NCBI GenBank assembly: GCA_016840645.1
Contig: JAEORY010000054.1
Span: 1 to 13,654, forward strand
From: Candidatus Borrarchaeota archaeon
GTDB taxonomy: Archaea; Asgardarchaeota; Sifarchaeia; Borrarchaeales; Borrarchaeaceae
Direction: 5' to 3'
DNA length: 13,654 bases
Shown here in pieces: positions 13,485-13,654 of the stretch. Both the position numbers and the translations under genes were made by a program. Every line of letters starts with the position of its first letter. The first letter of the stretch is position 1. The notes under the pieces were generated by a model that saw nothing but the letters and a program-made list of their open reading frames with translations, was not told the DNA's origin and searched no databases.

Positions 13485-13654
13485 TTTAAATGCACCCATT
13501 TTCCACTAATTGCTGAAGTTACACAATCTTTCATAGTTCCATACAACACATCTATTTTTCCTTTAGTTAGTCTCGTGATATAATGAGCAGCCTTTATTGA
13601 ATTCGTAGCAATCACTTCAATATCGTCTGGAAAAGGAGCTTCTGGAATCGATGC
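13481..13654 (-). CDS. Aconitase X catalytic (DUF521) large subunit, C-terminal end only
   Basis: The last 57 residues of a gene whose start lies beyond the right edge. The frame reads without a stop from base 13654 to TGA 13481-13483. The visible part, with EVIATNSIKAAHYI, IDVLYGTMKDCV and AISGKWV, fits the end of the DUF521 catalytic subunit, where a GxxxxCVxxAxxGxW ending is usual. The TGA overlaps the ATG of the DUF126 gene, so the two subunits are translationally coupled, as in archaeal phosphomevalonate dehydratases. The catalytic residues and iron-sulfur ligands are not in view, so the substrate class cannot be checked here. Confidence 0.8.
   Translation of the reverse strand, partial: ASIPEAPFPDDIEVIATNSIKAAHYITRLTKGKIDVLYGTMKDCVTSAISGKWVHLK

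Overview
The window reads as a piece of an AT-rich archaeal chromosome carrying ordinary metabolic and translation genes plus one decayed transposon. The archaeal signals are a type-2 (methanogen-type) seryl-tRNA synthetase, the paired DUF521/DUF126 subunits typical of the archaeal mevalonate route, a DUF123/COG1833 protein, a SerK-like protein, TTTATATA-like TATA boxes about 25 bp before plausible start sites, and GGTG/GGAG ribosome sites. I cannot fix the lineage. An uncultured archaeon of the Bathyarchaeota, Asgard or Thermoplasmata kind would fit, with low confidence.

Layout. 1-2638 (minus): an FAD-linked lactate/glycolate-type dehydrogenase followed 20 nt later by its HdrD/GlcF-type iron-sulfur partner, whose C-terminus is cut by the window edge. 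2697-2959: non-coding flank. About 2960-4393: a tnpB-only IS200/IS605 (IS1341-type) element. Its tnpB has an intact RuvC core, but an in-frame TGA and a frameshift separate that core from the true N-terminus at 3091. The 3' end folds into successive hairpins, as expected for a reRNA (omegaRNA). 4564-7017 (minus): an overlapping cluster, seryl-tRNA synthetase > DUF123 (Uri-superfamily nuclease-like) > LpdD-like small protein. 7237-8905 (minus): a SerK-like (ParB-fold) protein followed by a KaiC/RadA-fold protein that has lost the key Walker A and Walker B residues. 8906-9414: AT-rich spacer with an inverted repeat. 9415-9900 (plus): DUF6884-like protein. 10062-10695 (minus): multi-span membrane protein with a C-terminal zinc ribbon, apparently broken by one extra base in a T7 tract. 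10914-13068 (plus): a three-gene unit, DUF362 protein > four-cluster ferredoxin-like protein > LarE. 13086-13654 (minus): small subunit and C-terminal end of the large subunit of an aconitase X / phosphomevalonate dehydratase, joined by an ATGA overlap.

How the genes may work together. The dehydrogenase pair oxidises a 2-hydroxyacid such as D-lactate and passes electrons through Fe-S clusters. LarE, at the other end of the window, makes the nickel-pincer cofactor of lactate racemase and relatives. The two therefore fit a lactate theme, although they are not in one operon. SerRS and the SerK-like protein sit in neighbouring co-oriented units and both families handle serine, which is suggestive only. 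The least described parts are the SerK-like/degenerate KaiC-like pair, the SerRS-DUF123-LpdD overlap cluster and the DUF362-ferredoxin-LarE unit.
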